Assembly (NCBI RefSeq): GCF_001431665.1
Contig: NZ_LLXV01000014.1
Coordinates: 1-64,000, forward strand
Origin: Stenotrophomonas beteli
GTDB taxonomy: Bacteria; Pseudomonadota; Gammaproteobacteria; Xanthomonadales; Xanthomonadaceae
Reading direction: 5' to 3'
Length of the DNA: 64,000 nt
Part shown: in pieces, positions 50,969-59,060 of the stretch
Layout of the letters: every line of letters starts with the position of its first letter
Numbering within the stretch: position 1 is the stretch's first letter
Program-made: the position numbers and the translations under genes
The notes under the pieces: generated by a model
Databases searched by the model: none
What the model was told of the DNA's origin: nothing
The model's input: the letters and a program-made list of their open reading frames with translations, nothing else

Positions 50969-51709
50969 ATGCTGCGCGTTGATAAAAACCTCATCATGGC
51001 GACGTTGGCCGTGGCCATGTCATTTGGCGCCTTCCGCGCTGAAGCTGGCGTTGTCATCTCGGGAACGCGTGTGGTGTTCCCTGCAGAGAAGCGCGAAGTC
51101 AGCGTTCGGCTTGAGAACAATGGCGAGATCCCTTCGCTTGTCCAGGCATGGATTGACAACGGCGAGGGCACTGCGAACGACGCTGGTGCCGCCAAGGTTC
51201 CGTTCCTGATCCGTCCGCCCATCTTCCGCATCGACGGTGGGCGGAGCCAGGTACTCCGCGTGGTACATAGCGGCGAACCGATGCCCCAGGATCGTGAGAG
51301 CCTCTACTACTTCAACGTTCTGGATGTCCCGGCGAACAAGGCGCCCGCTTCGGATGGAGGTGCCCCGGAGGTCCGTCTGATCGTACGCACGCAGCTGAAG
51401 CTGTTCTACCGGCCCAAGGGCTTGTCCCGCGAGGGAGCACAGCAAGCGCCCCGGAAGCTGAAGTGGAGCGTCGTGAAGGATGATCTGGGCTGGGCGCTGC
51501 AGGCGGACAATCCGACCGCTTACCACGTCGCCATTGCTGATATCACCGCAGGCTCGAAGGTGGCCGCAGACGTGGCGCCGCCGTTTGCCACGACGTCCTA
51601 CCGCCTGACCCAGACGCAGTACAACGCACTGGGCACGCACGTGAGCTTCTCCTACACCAATGATCATGGTGCGCTTCACGAAGTGAAGGTGCCACTGACG
51701 TCGAACTGA
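50969..51709 (+). CDS. Periplasmic fimbrial chaperone (PapD-like), copy 1
   Basis: A 246-aa PapD-family chaperone: signal peptide, first domain starting GVVISGTRVVFPAEKREVSV with conserved Arg in GTRVVF, PIFRIDGGRSQVLRVV, DRESLYYFNVLDVPAN, and Lys/Arg of the subunit-binding cleft. Donates a strand to fold the pilin. GGGAG precedes the ATG at 50969. Ordered pilin-chaperone-usher. Confidence 0.93.
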   Translation: MLRVDKNLIMATLAVAMSFGAFRAEAGVVISGTRVVFPAEKREVSVRLENNGEIPSLVQAWIDNGEGTANDAGAAKVPFLIRPPIFRIDGGRSQVLRVVHSGEPMPQDRESLYYFNVLDVPANKAPASDGGAPEVRLIVRTQLKLFYRPKGLSREGAQQAPRKLKWSVVKDDLGWALQADNPTAYHVAIADITAGSKVAADVAPPFATTSYRLTQTQYNALGTHVSFSYTNDHGALHEVKVPLTSN

Positions 51710-51747
51710 CTTCATCGGGAGTCGCTCGATCCTTAACGCTGCTACAA

Positions 51748-51765
51748 GGGCCCGCCATCGGGCCC
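51748..51765 (+). terminator. Stem-loop between chaperone and usher
   Basis: GGGCCCG (51748-51754), loop CCAT, CGGGCCC (51759-51765). A compact perfect hairpin in the 90-bp gap, probably a transcription or RNA-processing control point. Confidence 0.55.
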
Positions 51766-51799
51766 GCAGCCCGCTGCTGCCTCTCTTCTGGAGTTCCTC

Positions 51800-54373
51800 G
51801 TGAGCCGATCCGTGCAAATCAATGCCTTGCGCCACCATCGACTTGCCGCGTCCGTGCTGGTTGCGCTGTGGCCAATGATGGTCGCCGCAGCGCCCGCGCC
51901 TGCGCTGGAATTCAATGCAGAGTTCCTGCAGGGTGGCGGCGCCAACCTTGATATCAGCCGCTACCTGCAGGCGGGCCCCGCACTGGGAACCTATTCCGCT
52001 GACGTGACTGTCAATGGCGTGATCGTAGGCCGCCAGGACGTGGAAGTTCGACTGATTGATGGTGAATCGCGAATCTGTCTCAACGCCGAGCTCTTTGAGC
52101 TGATGGGGCTTGACGCCAGAAAGGTGGAGGCCCAACGCGCGAAGCGCGAAGCGGGTGAAATGCTGGCCCTGCCTGATGAACCGAGCTGTGAATCCATCGA
52201 ACGCTTCCTTCCCGGTGCCAGTCTTGAGCTGGATGCCGGAGAGCAGGTGTTGTCCATCAGCGTCCCGCAGATCTATCTGAGCTCCAATCGTATGGGCTGG
52301 GTGAACTCGGATCGCTGGGATCATGGCATCAATGCCATGCTGCTGAACTACAGCATCAACCATACGCGTTCCGACTACGCAGGCCACCACAGCAACCGCA
52401 CCAGTGCGACGCTCGATGCCGGACTGAACCTGGGTGCGTGGCGCCTCAGGCACAACGGCTACCTGTCGCAGGCTGAAAACGGCGACTACGCCTACCGCGC
52501 TGGCCGCACCTATGCGCAGCGGGAACTACGGGCATGGAATGCACAGCTGACGGTAGGTGAATCGTTCACTCGCGGTGACCTGTTCGACACTGTCAGTTAT
52601 CTGGGTGCCAACCTGAGCAGCGATCCGCGAATGCTGCCTGACGCACTGAACAGCTACGCACCGGTGGTGCGCGGCGTGGCGCAGACCAATGCGCGCGTCA
52701 CTATCCGCCAGCGGGGCCTGGTGATCTACGAAACCACGGTGGCACCTGGGCCGTTCGAGATTGACGACCTGACCCAGCGTTCCGGTTCGGGCGACTTTGA
52801 AGTGGAGGTCAGCGAAGCCGATGGCCGCGTGGAGTCATTCGTGGTCCCGTTCGCCGCGGTGCCGCAACTGCTGCGCCAGGGTCAGCAGCGTGCAAGCCTG
52901 ACCGTGGGTGAACTGCGCCACGCGGACCTGGCGGACGCGCCGATGTTCGTGGAAGCAACGCTGCGCCGCGGTGTCGGCAGCGCATTCACGGCCTTTGGTG
53001 GCGCGACGTCATCGGAGGGCTATAACGCGATCATTCTCGGTGGCGCCCTGAACACGCGGATCGGCGCCTTCTCCGGTGATGTGACGTTCTCCGATACACG
53101 CCTGCCTTTGGCGATTGAAGGCTTTGGCGAGCGCATGCGTGGCCAATCCTACCGTCTGGCCTACAGCCGTAGCTTCAATACGGCGACCAGCTTCACGTTG
53201 GCCGCGTATCGTTACTCGACCGAGGGCTATCTGAACCTCGAAGACGCGGCGCGCTTGCGTAGCGACCTGGAGGCGGGGCGTGCCGGGACCACCCTGTCCC
53301 GCCAGCGCAGCCGCCTGGATCTCACCTTGAACCAGCAATTGCCGAAGGGCTCACTGTTTCTCAATGGCAGTACCGCGGACTACTGGAGCGAGAACCGCCG
53401 GACTACGAATTTCTCGCTGGGCTACAACGGTCGGCTGGGGCGCGCGTCATACAGTCTGAGCGCGCGTCGTACGCTGGAATCCTCCCTGCTGGGCGGCGCA
53501 CAGAAGCAGACGACCGGCGCGTATCTGAGCGTGAGCGTGCCATTGGGCCGGGCGCCGGCAGCGCCGCGCCTGAGTGCCAGCGCGAACAGCGGCCAGGACG
53601 GCGGCAACTACCGCGCCGGACTCAGTGGCAACTTTGGTGAGAACAGGCAGGGCAACTACAACGCGTCGGTGAGCCAGTCGCCGGCCGGACGGGATGTGGG
53701 GATGAGCGTCGGCTACATCGCGCCGGCGGCGAATCTGTCCGCATCCTGGAACCGGGGCGAGAGCAGCCAGCAACTGGGCCTCTCGGCGTCCGGCGGCGTG
53801 CTCCTGCATGCAGGCGGGTTGACGCTGTCCCAGCGCATGGGTGACACGGTCGGCCTGGTGCATGTACCGGATGCGGCCGGCGCGGGTGTGGGCAATCAAC
53901 GCGGCGTCCGGACCAACAAGCGGGGCTATGCGGTCGTGCCTTATCTGAGTGCCTATCGGATGAACGACATCGCGATTGACCCGGCCGGGCTGTCACTGGA
54001 CGTTGAACTGAAGGCGGGCTCGGCCTCTGCCGTGCCGACCGCCGGTGCCGTTATCAAGGCGGTCATTCCCACCGCGAGCGGCCGCAGTGCACTGATCGAG
54101 GCGCTGGATCCTGACGGGCAGCCATTGGCATTCGGCCAGGATGTCTACGACGAAGCCGACCAGGTGGTGGGCGTGGTCGGGCAGGGCAGTCGCATGTGGG
54201 TGCGTGGCATCAACGAGAAGGGGACGCTGCGGATCAAGCGCGGCGATGACGTGGCGAGCCATTGCGGCATCGACTACGACCTGTCCATTGCCACCGAGGG
54301 CGTGCTCTACATTTCCCAGTGCCTTCGCGCCAGCAGTGACATCGCGAGCAGCGCAAACGGCGCAGCCAGATAA
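51800..54373 (+). CDS. Outer-membrane fimbrial usher
   Basis: An 857-aa PapC/FimD-type usher. GTG start with GGAG upstream, signal peptide, N-terminal chaperone-binding domain (EFNAEFLQGGGANLDISRYL), 24-strand pore with the usher signature (APVVRGVAQTNARVTIRQRG, PGPFEIDDL), and C-terminal plug-like domains ending about SQCLRAS. Assembles and exports the pilus. Second-to-third gene distance 90 bp; usher to adhesin 14 bp. Confidence 0.95.
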   Translation: MSRSVQINALRHHRLAASVLVALWPMMVAAAPAPALEFNAEFLQGGGANLDISRYLQAGPALGTYSADVTVNGVIVGRQDVEVRLIDGESRICLNAELFELMGLDARKVEAQRAKREAGEMLALPDEPSCESIERFLPGASLELDAGEQVLSISVPQIYLSSNRMGWVNSDRWDHGINAMLLNYSINHTRSDYAGHHSNRTSATLDAGLNLGAWRLRHNGYLSQAENGDYAYRAGRTYAQRELRAWNAQLTVGESFTRGDLFDTVSYLGANLSSDPRMLPDALNSYAPVVRGVAQTNARVTIRQRGLVIYETTVAPGPFEIDDLTQRSGSGDFEVEVSEADGRVESFVVPFAAVPQLLRQGQQRASLTVGELRHADLADAPMFVEATLRRGVGSAFTAFGGATSSEGYNAIILGGALNTRIGAFSGDVTFSDTRLPLAIEGFGERMRGQSYRLAYSRSFNTATSFTLAAYRYSTEGYLNLEDAARLRSDLEAGRAGTTLSRQRSRLDLTLNQQLPKGSLFLNGSTADYWSENRRTTNFSLGYNGRLGRASYSLSARRTLESSLLGGAQKQTTGAYLSVSVPLGRAPAAPRLSASANSGQDGGNYRAGLSGNFGENRQGNYNASVSQSPAGRDVGMSVGYIAPAANLSASWNRGESSQQLGLSASGGVLLHAGGLTLSQRMGDTVGLVHVPDAAGAGVGNQRGVRTNKRGYAVVPYLSAYRMNDIAIDPAGLSLDVELKAGSASAVPTAGAVIKAVIPTASGRSALIEALDPDGQPLAFGQDVYDEADQVVGVVGQGSRMWVRGINEKGTLRIKRGDDVASHCGIDYDLSIATEGVLYISQCLRASSDIASSANGAAR

Positions 54374-54387
54374 CAGTGGATACCTGC

Positions 54388-55452
54388 ATGAACATCACGA
54401 CGAACATTCACCCACGCATTCAGCGCTACGCCCTCAGGAGCGCAGTGGCCGCAGCGCTGTGCATTGCCACCGCCACCGCCTCGGCTGCCTGCACGGCGAA
54501 CAGCACTCATTTCATGAGTACGCCTCCGAGTGTGCCTCATGAAGGCTTCAGATCTGGCGAGCGGGTGACTGGAACAGGGGCGGCCCCTTTGATCTTCAAG
54601 GACTGTGACCGATACAGCAGTGCGGATCTCAGCATTGGCCCGACCTTGTCCTATCTCGGTGAAGTAGATGGAGCCCCGACGTTTCGTACTTCAAGTGACG
54701 CTGTGGGCGTCCAGTTGCGCTACCAATACCTGGAAGCGGCCCACCTTGGTACGGAGACGTGGTCAGACTGGGCTTACGTGGGTAGCAGCAGTCGGCGATT
54801 TAACGCGAAACCGGTCTTTGACAGGAACATCCCGCTGACGGGTCTCCCCCTGCGGGTCGAGGTGTTCTTCATCGCGCTGCGTGATGTCAGCAGCACTGAG
54901 CGCATCGAGGTCGGTGAACTGGATCCGCCGTTCGAACTTCAGGACCACAGCTACAGCCAGGACCTTTCCGGCGCGTTTGTAACAGGCTTCCTGGTTCGTC
55001 CTTACGTGTATGCGTCCTGTGACTACACGCGGAGTCCACCCAGTACGCTGGCGCTGGCGAGCACCAGTGTGGTCAATCTGCGGGCGGAAGGCGACGTTGG
55101 GCCGGCGGTGGATTTCTCATTCGCATGGCGATGCGAGGGAGGGGATGACCGTGGAGGTGGCGCTGATTTCCAGTTCACCTCAAGCAAGGCGCTGGGCACG
55201 TCAAACGGCCTGCTGCGTGTAGACGGGGATGCCAGTGGTGTCGATATGCTGGTCACAATGAAAGACAGGTATGGGAACCAGATGCCGGTTCCACTGGGTA
55301 CACACTGGTGGGCCTCGCATCACTACGGCCGGGGAACTCCCTTGCCGGACATAGGCAGCCAGGAGATGCAGGTTCGATTCCGCAGGAACAAGGACGTTCT
55401 CAAGCCAGGAAATGCAAGCAGCAGCATGACGGTGCATCTGTCGTTCTTCTAG
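54388..55452 (+). CDS. Fimbrial tip adhesin, copy 1
   Basis: A 354-aa two-domain protein. Signal peptide; N-terminal lectin-like domain starting ACTANSTHFMSTPPSVPHEG with Cys in FKDCDRYSSADLSIG; C-terminal pilin domain ending SSSMTVHLSFF. The terminal aromatic pair suits chaperone binding. The GTG at 54376 is possible, but GTGGA 8 nt before the ATG at 54388 favours the latter. Paralogous to the minus-strand adhesin at 56982. Ligand unknown. Confidence 0.85.
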   Translation: MNITTNIHPRIQRYALRSAVAAALCIATATASAACTANSTHFMSTPPSVPHEGFRSGERVTGTGAAPLIFKDCDRYSSADLSIGPTLSYLGEVDGAPTFRTSSDAVGVQLRYQYLEAAHLGTETWSDWAYVGSSSRRFNAKPVFDRNIPLTGLPLRVEVFFIALRDVSSTERIEVGELDPPFELQDHSYSQDLSGAFVTGFLVRPYVYASCDYTRSPPSTLALASTSVVNLRAEGDVGPAVDFSFAWRCEGGDDRGGGADFQFTSSKALGTSNGLLRVDGDASGVDMLVTMKDRYGNQMPVPLGTHWWASHHYGRGTPLPDIGSQEMQVRFRRNKDVLKPGNASSSMTVHLSFF

Positions 55453-55466
55453 CTGGAGGTAGGCCG

Positions 55467-56210
55467 ATGCGCCCATTGAATGTCATCAGTTACGTTCTGC
55501 TTCTGTTGTTGTCATTTCCAGTGGCAGCGGACCTGAAGCTACATGGCACGCGGGTTGTACTGGATGGCGCTGTGCAGGCGGGTGCCATCCGGATCAGCAA
55601 TACCGGTGATGCGCCGGTACTTGTGCAGAGCTGGGTTGGCGGCGGCGACGCTGACACGAAGCCGGAGCTGCTGCGTGTGCCGTTGACTGCAACGACGCCG
55701 ATGTTTCGCTTGAATCCAGGTGAGCGTCGCAACATCAACGTGCGCGTGGTTGAACCTGGGCAGCTGCCGTTGAACCGTGAATCTCTGTTCTGGCTGAATA
55801 TTCTTGATGTTCCTGCTCGTACGTCGGATCAGAGCCGCACGACTGTCGAGCAGGCGGTGCATGTGCGACTGAAGGTCTTCCATCGGCCTGCAGGCCTGCC
55901 TGGCAAGCCCGAGGCGGCCGTTGACGCGCTGCAATGGCGTATCGGGCGCTCGGCGTCGGGCGCGCCTGTGCTTCGCGCGCTCAACCCGTGCCCGTACTAT
56001 GTCAGTCTACGAACGGTAACGCTGAACGGGCGGGCACTTCCTGTGAGCGCGATTGACGCCGCTATTCCCCCATTCGGTGAGTGGAGCCGAGAGCTGGACC
56101 AGGAGCCGTCTGCCTATTCCTCGCATCCATCGCTGCAGCTCGCCTGGATTGATGACGAAGGCCTGGTCCACGAATGGACTGGGCACGCTGAGAGCGGCAC
56201 CCGGGAATGA
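55467..56210 (+). CDS. Fimbrial chaperone, copy 2
   Basis: A 247-aa PapD-like chaperone (DLKLHGTRVVLDGAVQAG; PMFRLNPGERRNINVRVV; RESLFWLNILDVPAR; VRLKVFHRPAGLPGKPEA). GGAGG 8 nt before the ATG, directly after the adhesin gene, so it is probably dedicated to the adhesin. Its closest relative in the window is the convergent chaperone 3; the two stops are only 19 bp apart. Confidence 0.9.
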   Translation: MRPLNVISYVLLLLLSFPVAADLKLHGTRVVLDGAVQAGAIRISNTGDAPVLVQSWVGGGDADTKPELLRVPLTATTPMFRLNPGERRNINVRVVEPGQLPLNRESLFWLNILDVPARTSDQSRTTVEQAVHVRLKVFHRPAGLPGKPEAAVDALQWRIGRSASGAPVLRALNPCPYYVSLRTVTLNGRALPVSAIDAAIPPFGEWSRELDQEPSAYSSHPSLQLAWIDDEGLVHEWTGHAESGTRE

Positions 56211-56229
56211 GAGTGCTCGCCAGGGCGTG

Positions 56230-56970
56230 TCACTCGGCGTGTACGGCGTCGCCAGCAGCCGAGTGCTCGACGCCACGTGCGTCGATCCACACAAACGTCA
56301 ATGGCACATGCTGCGGGCGACCGGGAAGGGTCTCGGCAACCTCGTGGGTCCAGCTACCCATCGGCGGAACCTGCGCGGAGCCGGGGTCGATGGCGACCGG
56401 CCGGCCATCCAGGATCAGCTGGGAGAGGCTGACGAAGTAGGCGCTGGCGTTGCTTGCTTTCAGGACGGCCCGCCCCTGCGCATCACGCTGTACGCTCCAT
56501 TGCAGAGCCTCCGGCGCGATGTCAGGTGAGCCGGGCAGCCCGGAAGGGCGGTGGAAGACCTTCAAGCGCCAACGCATGGCGAACTCGAGCGGCTTCTGGT
56601 TACTGCCGGCCTGACGGGGAGGAACGTCCAGAATGTTCAACCAAAGCAGCGATTCACGGTCCTTGGGCAGACCCGAGGTGTCAGCGACCCGTATCTGGAT
56701 GTCACGGTTGCTGCCGGGTTCAAGCCTGAAGATCGGTGGCGTCACCATCAGCGGCATACGCAGCTGCTCGATCGGGACCTCGCGCTCGCCGCTGTCAAGC
56801 CAGACCTGTACCAGCGAGGGCTGCTCGCCGATGTTGCGGACTCTGACGCTGGGTGCGCTTTCGGTTCCTTCCTGGTACACGATGCGGGTCGCGCCCACCC
56901 GCAGGTCTGCGCTTGCCTGCAACGGTGCAGCAAGCAGCGCCAGGACAGCCAACAACTTCAGGGCATGCAT
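56230..56970 (-). CDS. Fimbrial chaperone, copy 3
   Basis: A 246-aa PapD-like chaperone (ADLRVGATRIVYQEGTESAP; PIFRLEPGSNRDIQIRVA; RESLLWLNILDVPPR; RLKVFHRPSGLPGSPDIA). More similar to chaperone 2 than to chaperone 1. Second gene of a two-gene minus-strand unit with adhesin 2, without pilin or usher of its own, so it presumably feeds the usher encoded at 51800. Confidence 0.9.
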   Translation of the reverse strand: MHALKLLAVLALLAAPLQASADLRVGATRIVYQEGTESAPSVRVRNIGEQPSLVQVWLDSGEREVPIEQLRMPLMVTPPIFRLEPGSNRDIQIRVADTSGLPKDRESLLWLNILDVPPRQAGSNQKPLEFAMRWRLKVFHRPSGLPGSPDIAPEALQWSVQRDAQGRAVLKASNASAYFVSLSQLILDGRPVAIDPGSAQVPPMGSWTHEVAETLPGRPQHVPLTFVWIDARGVEHSAAGDAVHAE

Positions 56971-56981
56971 GGGGGGCTCAC

Positions 56982-58052
56982 TCAGAAGGGCACGAGATTG
57001 ATGGTCATGGTGCTGCGAGCAGTGCCGGGGCGCAAAGGTGCGGCATTGCGGATGAAACGAACCTGGAGATTCTGCCGGCCAGTGCTGGGTAATCCACCGG
57101 TGCCTGGGCTCAGCCGGTTGGCATACCACTGGCCGCTACCGAACACCACCGGTTTGTAGCTGCCATCCGGATACTGGATGGCCACCAGCATGTCCACGCC
57201 CTCGGCATCGCCGGTCGTAGAAAGGTGGCCCGGCGTCGCGCCAATGGCGGCATCGGACAGGAATTCGAAATCGGCCCGCCCGCTGTGGCCCTGGTTGCCT
57301 GCCTTGCATGTCCAGGCAAAGGAAAAGTCTGCCGCCGCGCCGACATCACCTTTGTTCTTGAGGCTGGACATGGCGGTCGCCGGCAGTTCAAGCGTTGCCG
57401 GCGGTCTGGCACTGAACTCGCAACTGGCTTCCTCGCGCGGCCGCTGCCGTACACCCTCCACCACCAGCTGGTTAAGCGAGAAACCATGGCTGAGATCGAT
57501 GGCAAGCAGGGGCTCAATGTCTTCCAGCAGGATGGGCTCGCCGGAGAAGTCGCGAAGCGCGATGAACCGATAGTCCACCTGGACGGGAATGGAAGCCGTT
57601 GCATTTCCCTTGATGTATTCGGCGTGGGCGGTGAAGCGGTTGCTGGCCGTTCCAGGTTGAATCCACGCCGAGTACTCTGGCTGCCCGGAACCTGAGATCG
57701 CTCGGATGTAGCGATATTCCAGCTGTATTCCAATCCCGTCGTGATCGGTTCTGAACGTGAATCGACCATCATGCATGCCCGCCAGGCCGGTGGTGGTGCC
57801 AAGCGACAGATCCGCCGAAGATATCGGGTCGCAGTCGACGAAGTAGGCGATGTCTGCGCGGACCCAGCTGGTCACAACGTCACCGGCAGAATAGGCATCG
57901 TAAAAGCCGGTGGGCGCCGGCATCCACTTCTGCGGGCCCACCGCGCATGCGGCCTGAACGGCACTGCTGGCGGCCATCAGCATGAGGCACGCAAGAATAC
58001 GGGGCATCAGCGCCTTCCGCATCCGGTTCCGGGCCAAGGACTGCGTCTTCAC
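56982..58052 (-). CDS. Fimbrial tip adhesin, copy 2
   Basis: A 356-aa paralogue of adhesin 1: ACAVGPQKWMPAPTGFYDAY, YFVDCDPISSADLSLG, TFRTDHDGIGIQLEYRYI, and a C-terminal pilin domain ending RSTMTINLVPF. A GTG start at 58052 gives a 34-residue signal like that of adhesin 1; ATG starts at 58022 and 58007 (GGAAGG before it) are alternatives. Encoded opposite to the main operon with its own chaperone, so it may be an alternative tip adhesin. Confidence 0.85.
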   Translation of the reverse strand: MKTQSLARNRMRKALMPRILACLMLMAASSAVQAACAVGPQKWMPAPTGFYDAYSAGDVVTSWVRADIAYFVDCDPISSADLSLGTTTGLAGMHDGRFTFRTDHDGIGIQLEYRYIRAISGSGQPEYSAWIQPGTASNRFTAHAEYIKGNATASIPVQVDYRFIALRDFSGEPILLEDIEPLLAIDLSHGFSLNQLVVEGVRQRPREEASCEFSARPPATLELPATAMSSLKNKGDVGAAADFSFAWTCKAGNQGHSGRADFEFLSDAAIGATPGHLSTTGDAEGVDMLVAIQYPDGSYKPVVFGSGQWYANRLSPGTGGLPSTGRQNLQVRFIRNAAPLRPGTARSTMTINLVPF

Positions 58053-58573
58053 AAAATGCCGACCTCGGGAGAGGGGATCCTGCCGCGCAGGATACGGCAG
58101 GACCGAACTGTCGCCAATGGCCTGCTGGCGGTGCCGCTATTGGCAGAAAATCATCTCGGAGTTCGCGCCCGGGGATGGACTGGCGGCGCAGGTCAGTGAG
58201 GGCAGGGCGCTCGCAAGTCGCTGAAAGTACGAGTGCATTGTCGATATGCGACAATCCTGAGCGGCGAGAACATCACGCCCCGTGTGCCATGCCTGCTTTG
58301 CGGCTATCACAAGCGCGTGTACATGATGGGTTGCCGTCGAGTAAGGGCGGCCGGGTGTGGAAACCCGTCGAGAAGGTGGTGTTTACGCGTGCCAGCCGGC
58401 GTCGCCTTGCGCGGCGCCGGCTGGTAATCCGTCCCTGCTTTATGGCGGGCGGTACGTGAGGTGCGCGCAAGTGCATCTACCCGAGCTGCCACACTCTCGC
58501 GGGTTTCCACCACGTACCGTCCGCCGCCTTTGTTGAGGGCGGTGGTCCCGCATGCCTTGCACGGAGACCTGCC
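58053..58573. other. Intergenic region with several inverted repeats
   Basis: 521 bp, no gene supported. Perfect or near-perfect repeats: GTGGAAACCCG (58357-58367) with CGGGTTTCCAC (58500-58510); CCAGCCGGCG (58392-58401) with CGCCGGCTGG (58415-58424); GGGCGGTACGTG (58447-58458) with CACGTACCGTCC (58511-58522, one mismatch). The first and third overlap in span, so the RNA could not form both simply. Could be decayed gene sequence or a structured regulatory RNA. Confidence 0.5.
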
Positions 58574-58945
58574 ATGAACGCATCGGATGTTCCCCCTCTG
58601 CGCGCCAAACACGCCCCGGCCAATGCCGACGAGGGCGAGGAAGCGAGCGCAAAGCCGGACCCCAACAACCTGATCACGCTGCTGCACCAGATCGGCTGCG
58701 GCGCGGCCGCCGACGGCCAACCCTGGCCCGAGCGCGACGTGCCGCCGGGCCGCCGCCTCGCGTTGGCCGACAGCGATGGCGCGTTGGTCGGCCTGCGCAT
58801 CGTCAACGAGATTCTGCTGGCCGCCGAGCGCGCCCGCCAGAATGGCGGCCCCGAACACTACGTGGGCGATAGAGTGATGGAAGGGTTGAAGCTGGCAACG
58901 CTGGCGCTGACCAACCACGCCATCTATCGCCTGCATCCGGAGTAG
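58574..58945 (+). CDS. Hypothetical protein
   Basis: A 123-aa soluble protein not recognised. N-terminal half disordered and charged (ADEGEEASAKPDPNN), C-terminal half helical (GLRIVNEILLAAERARQNGG, MEGLKLATLALTNHAIYRL). AGGA-like sequence about 10 nt before the ATG. It follows a repeat-rich 520-bp region and precedes a REP dimer. Confidence 0.65.
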   Translation: MNASDVPPLRAKHAPANADEGEEASAKPDPNNLITLLHQIGCGAAADGQPWPERDVPPGRRLALADSDGALVGLRIVNEILLAAERARQNGGPEHYVGDRVMEGLKLATLALTNHAIYRLHPE

Positions 58946-58981
58946 ATCCATGGAAGCCCTCTGCGAATTGCCTGACGACCT

Positions 58982-59043
58982 GTAGAGCCGAGCCTGCGCT
59001 CGGCTCGGCAGGCGAAACGGAGCCGAGCGTGGCTCGGCTCTAC
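58982..59043. repeat. GTAG-family REP dimer, CGAGCC variant
   Basis: GTAGAGCCGAGCCTGCGCTC at the left and GAGCGTGGCTCGGCTCTAC at the right, between the convergent hypothetical gene and siderophore receptor. Confidence 0.8.
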
Positions 59044-59060
59044 AGGGGGTTCACGCCAGC

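Noticed and set aside
51020-52453. 477-codon minus-strand frame opposite chaperone and usher
   Set aside because: Composition and lack of motifs indicate an antisense shadow.
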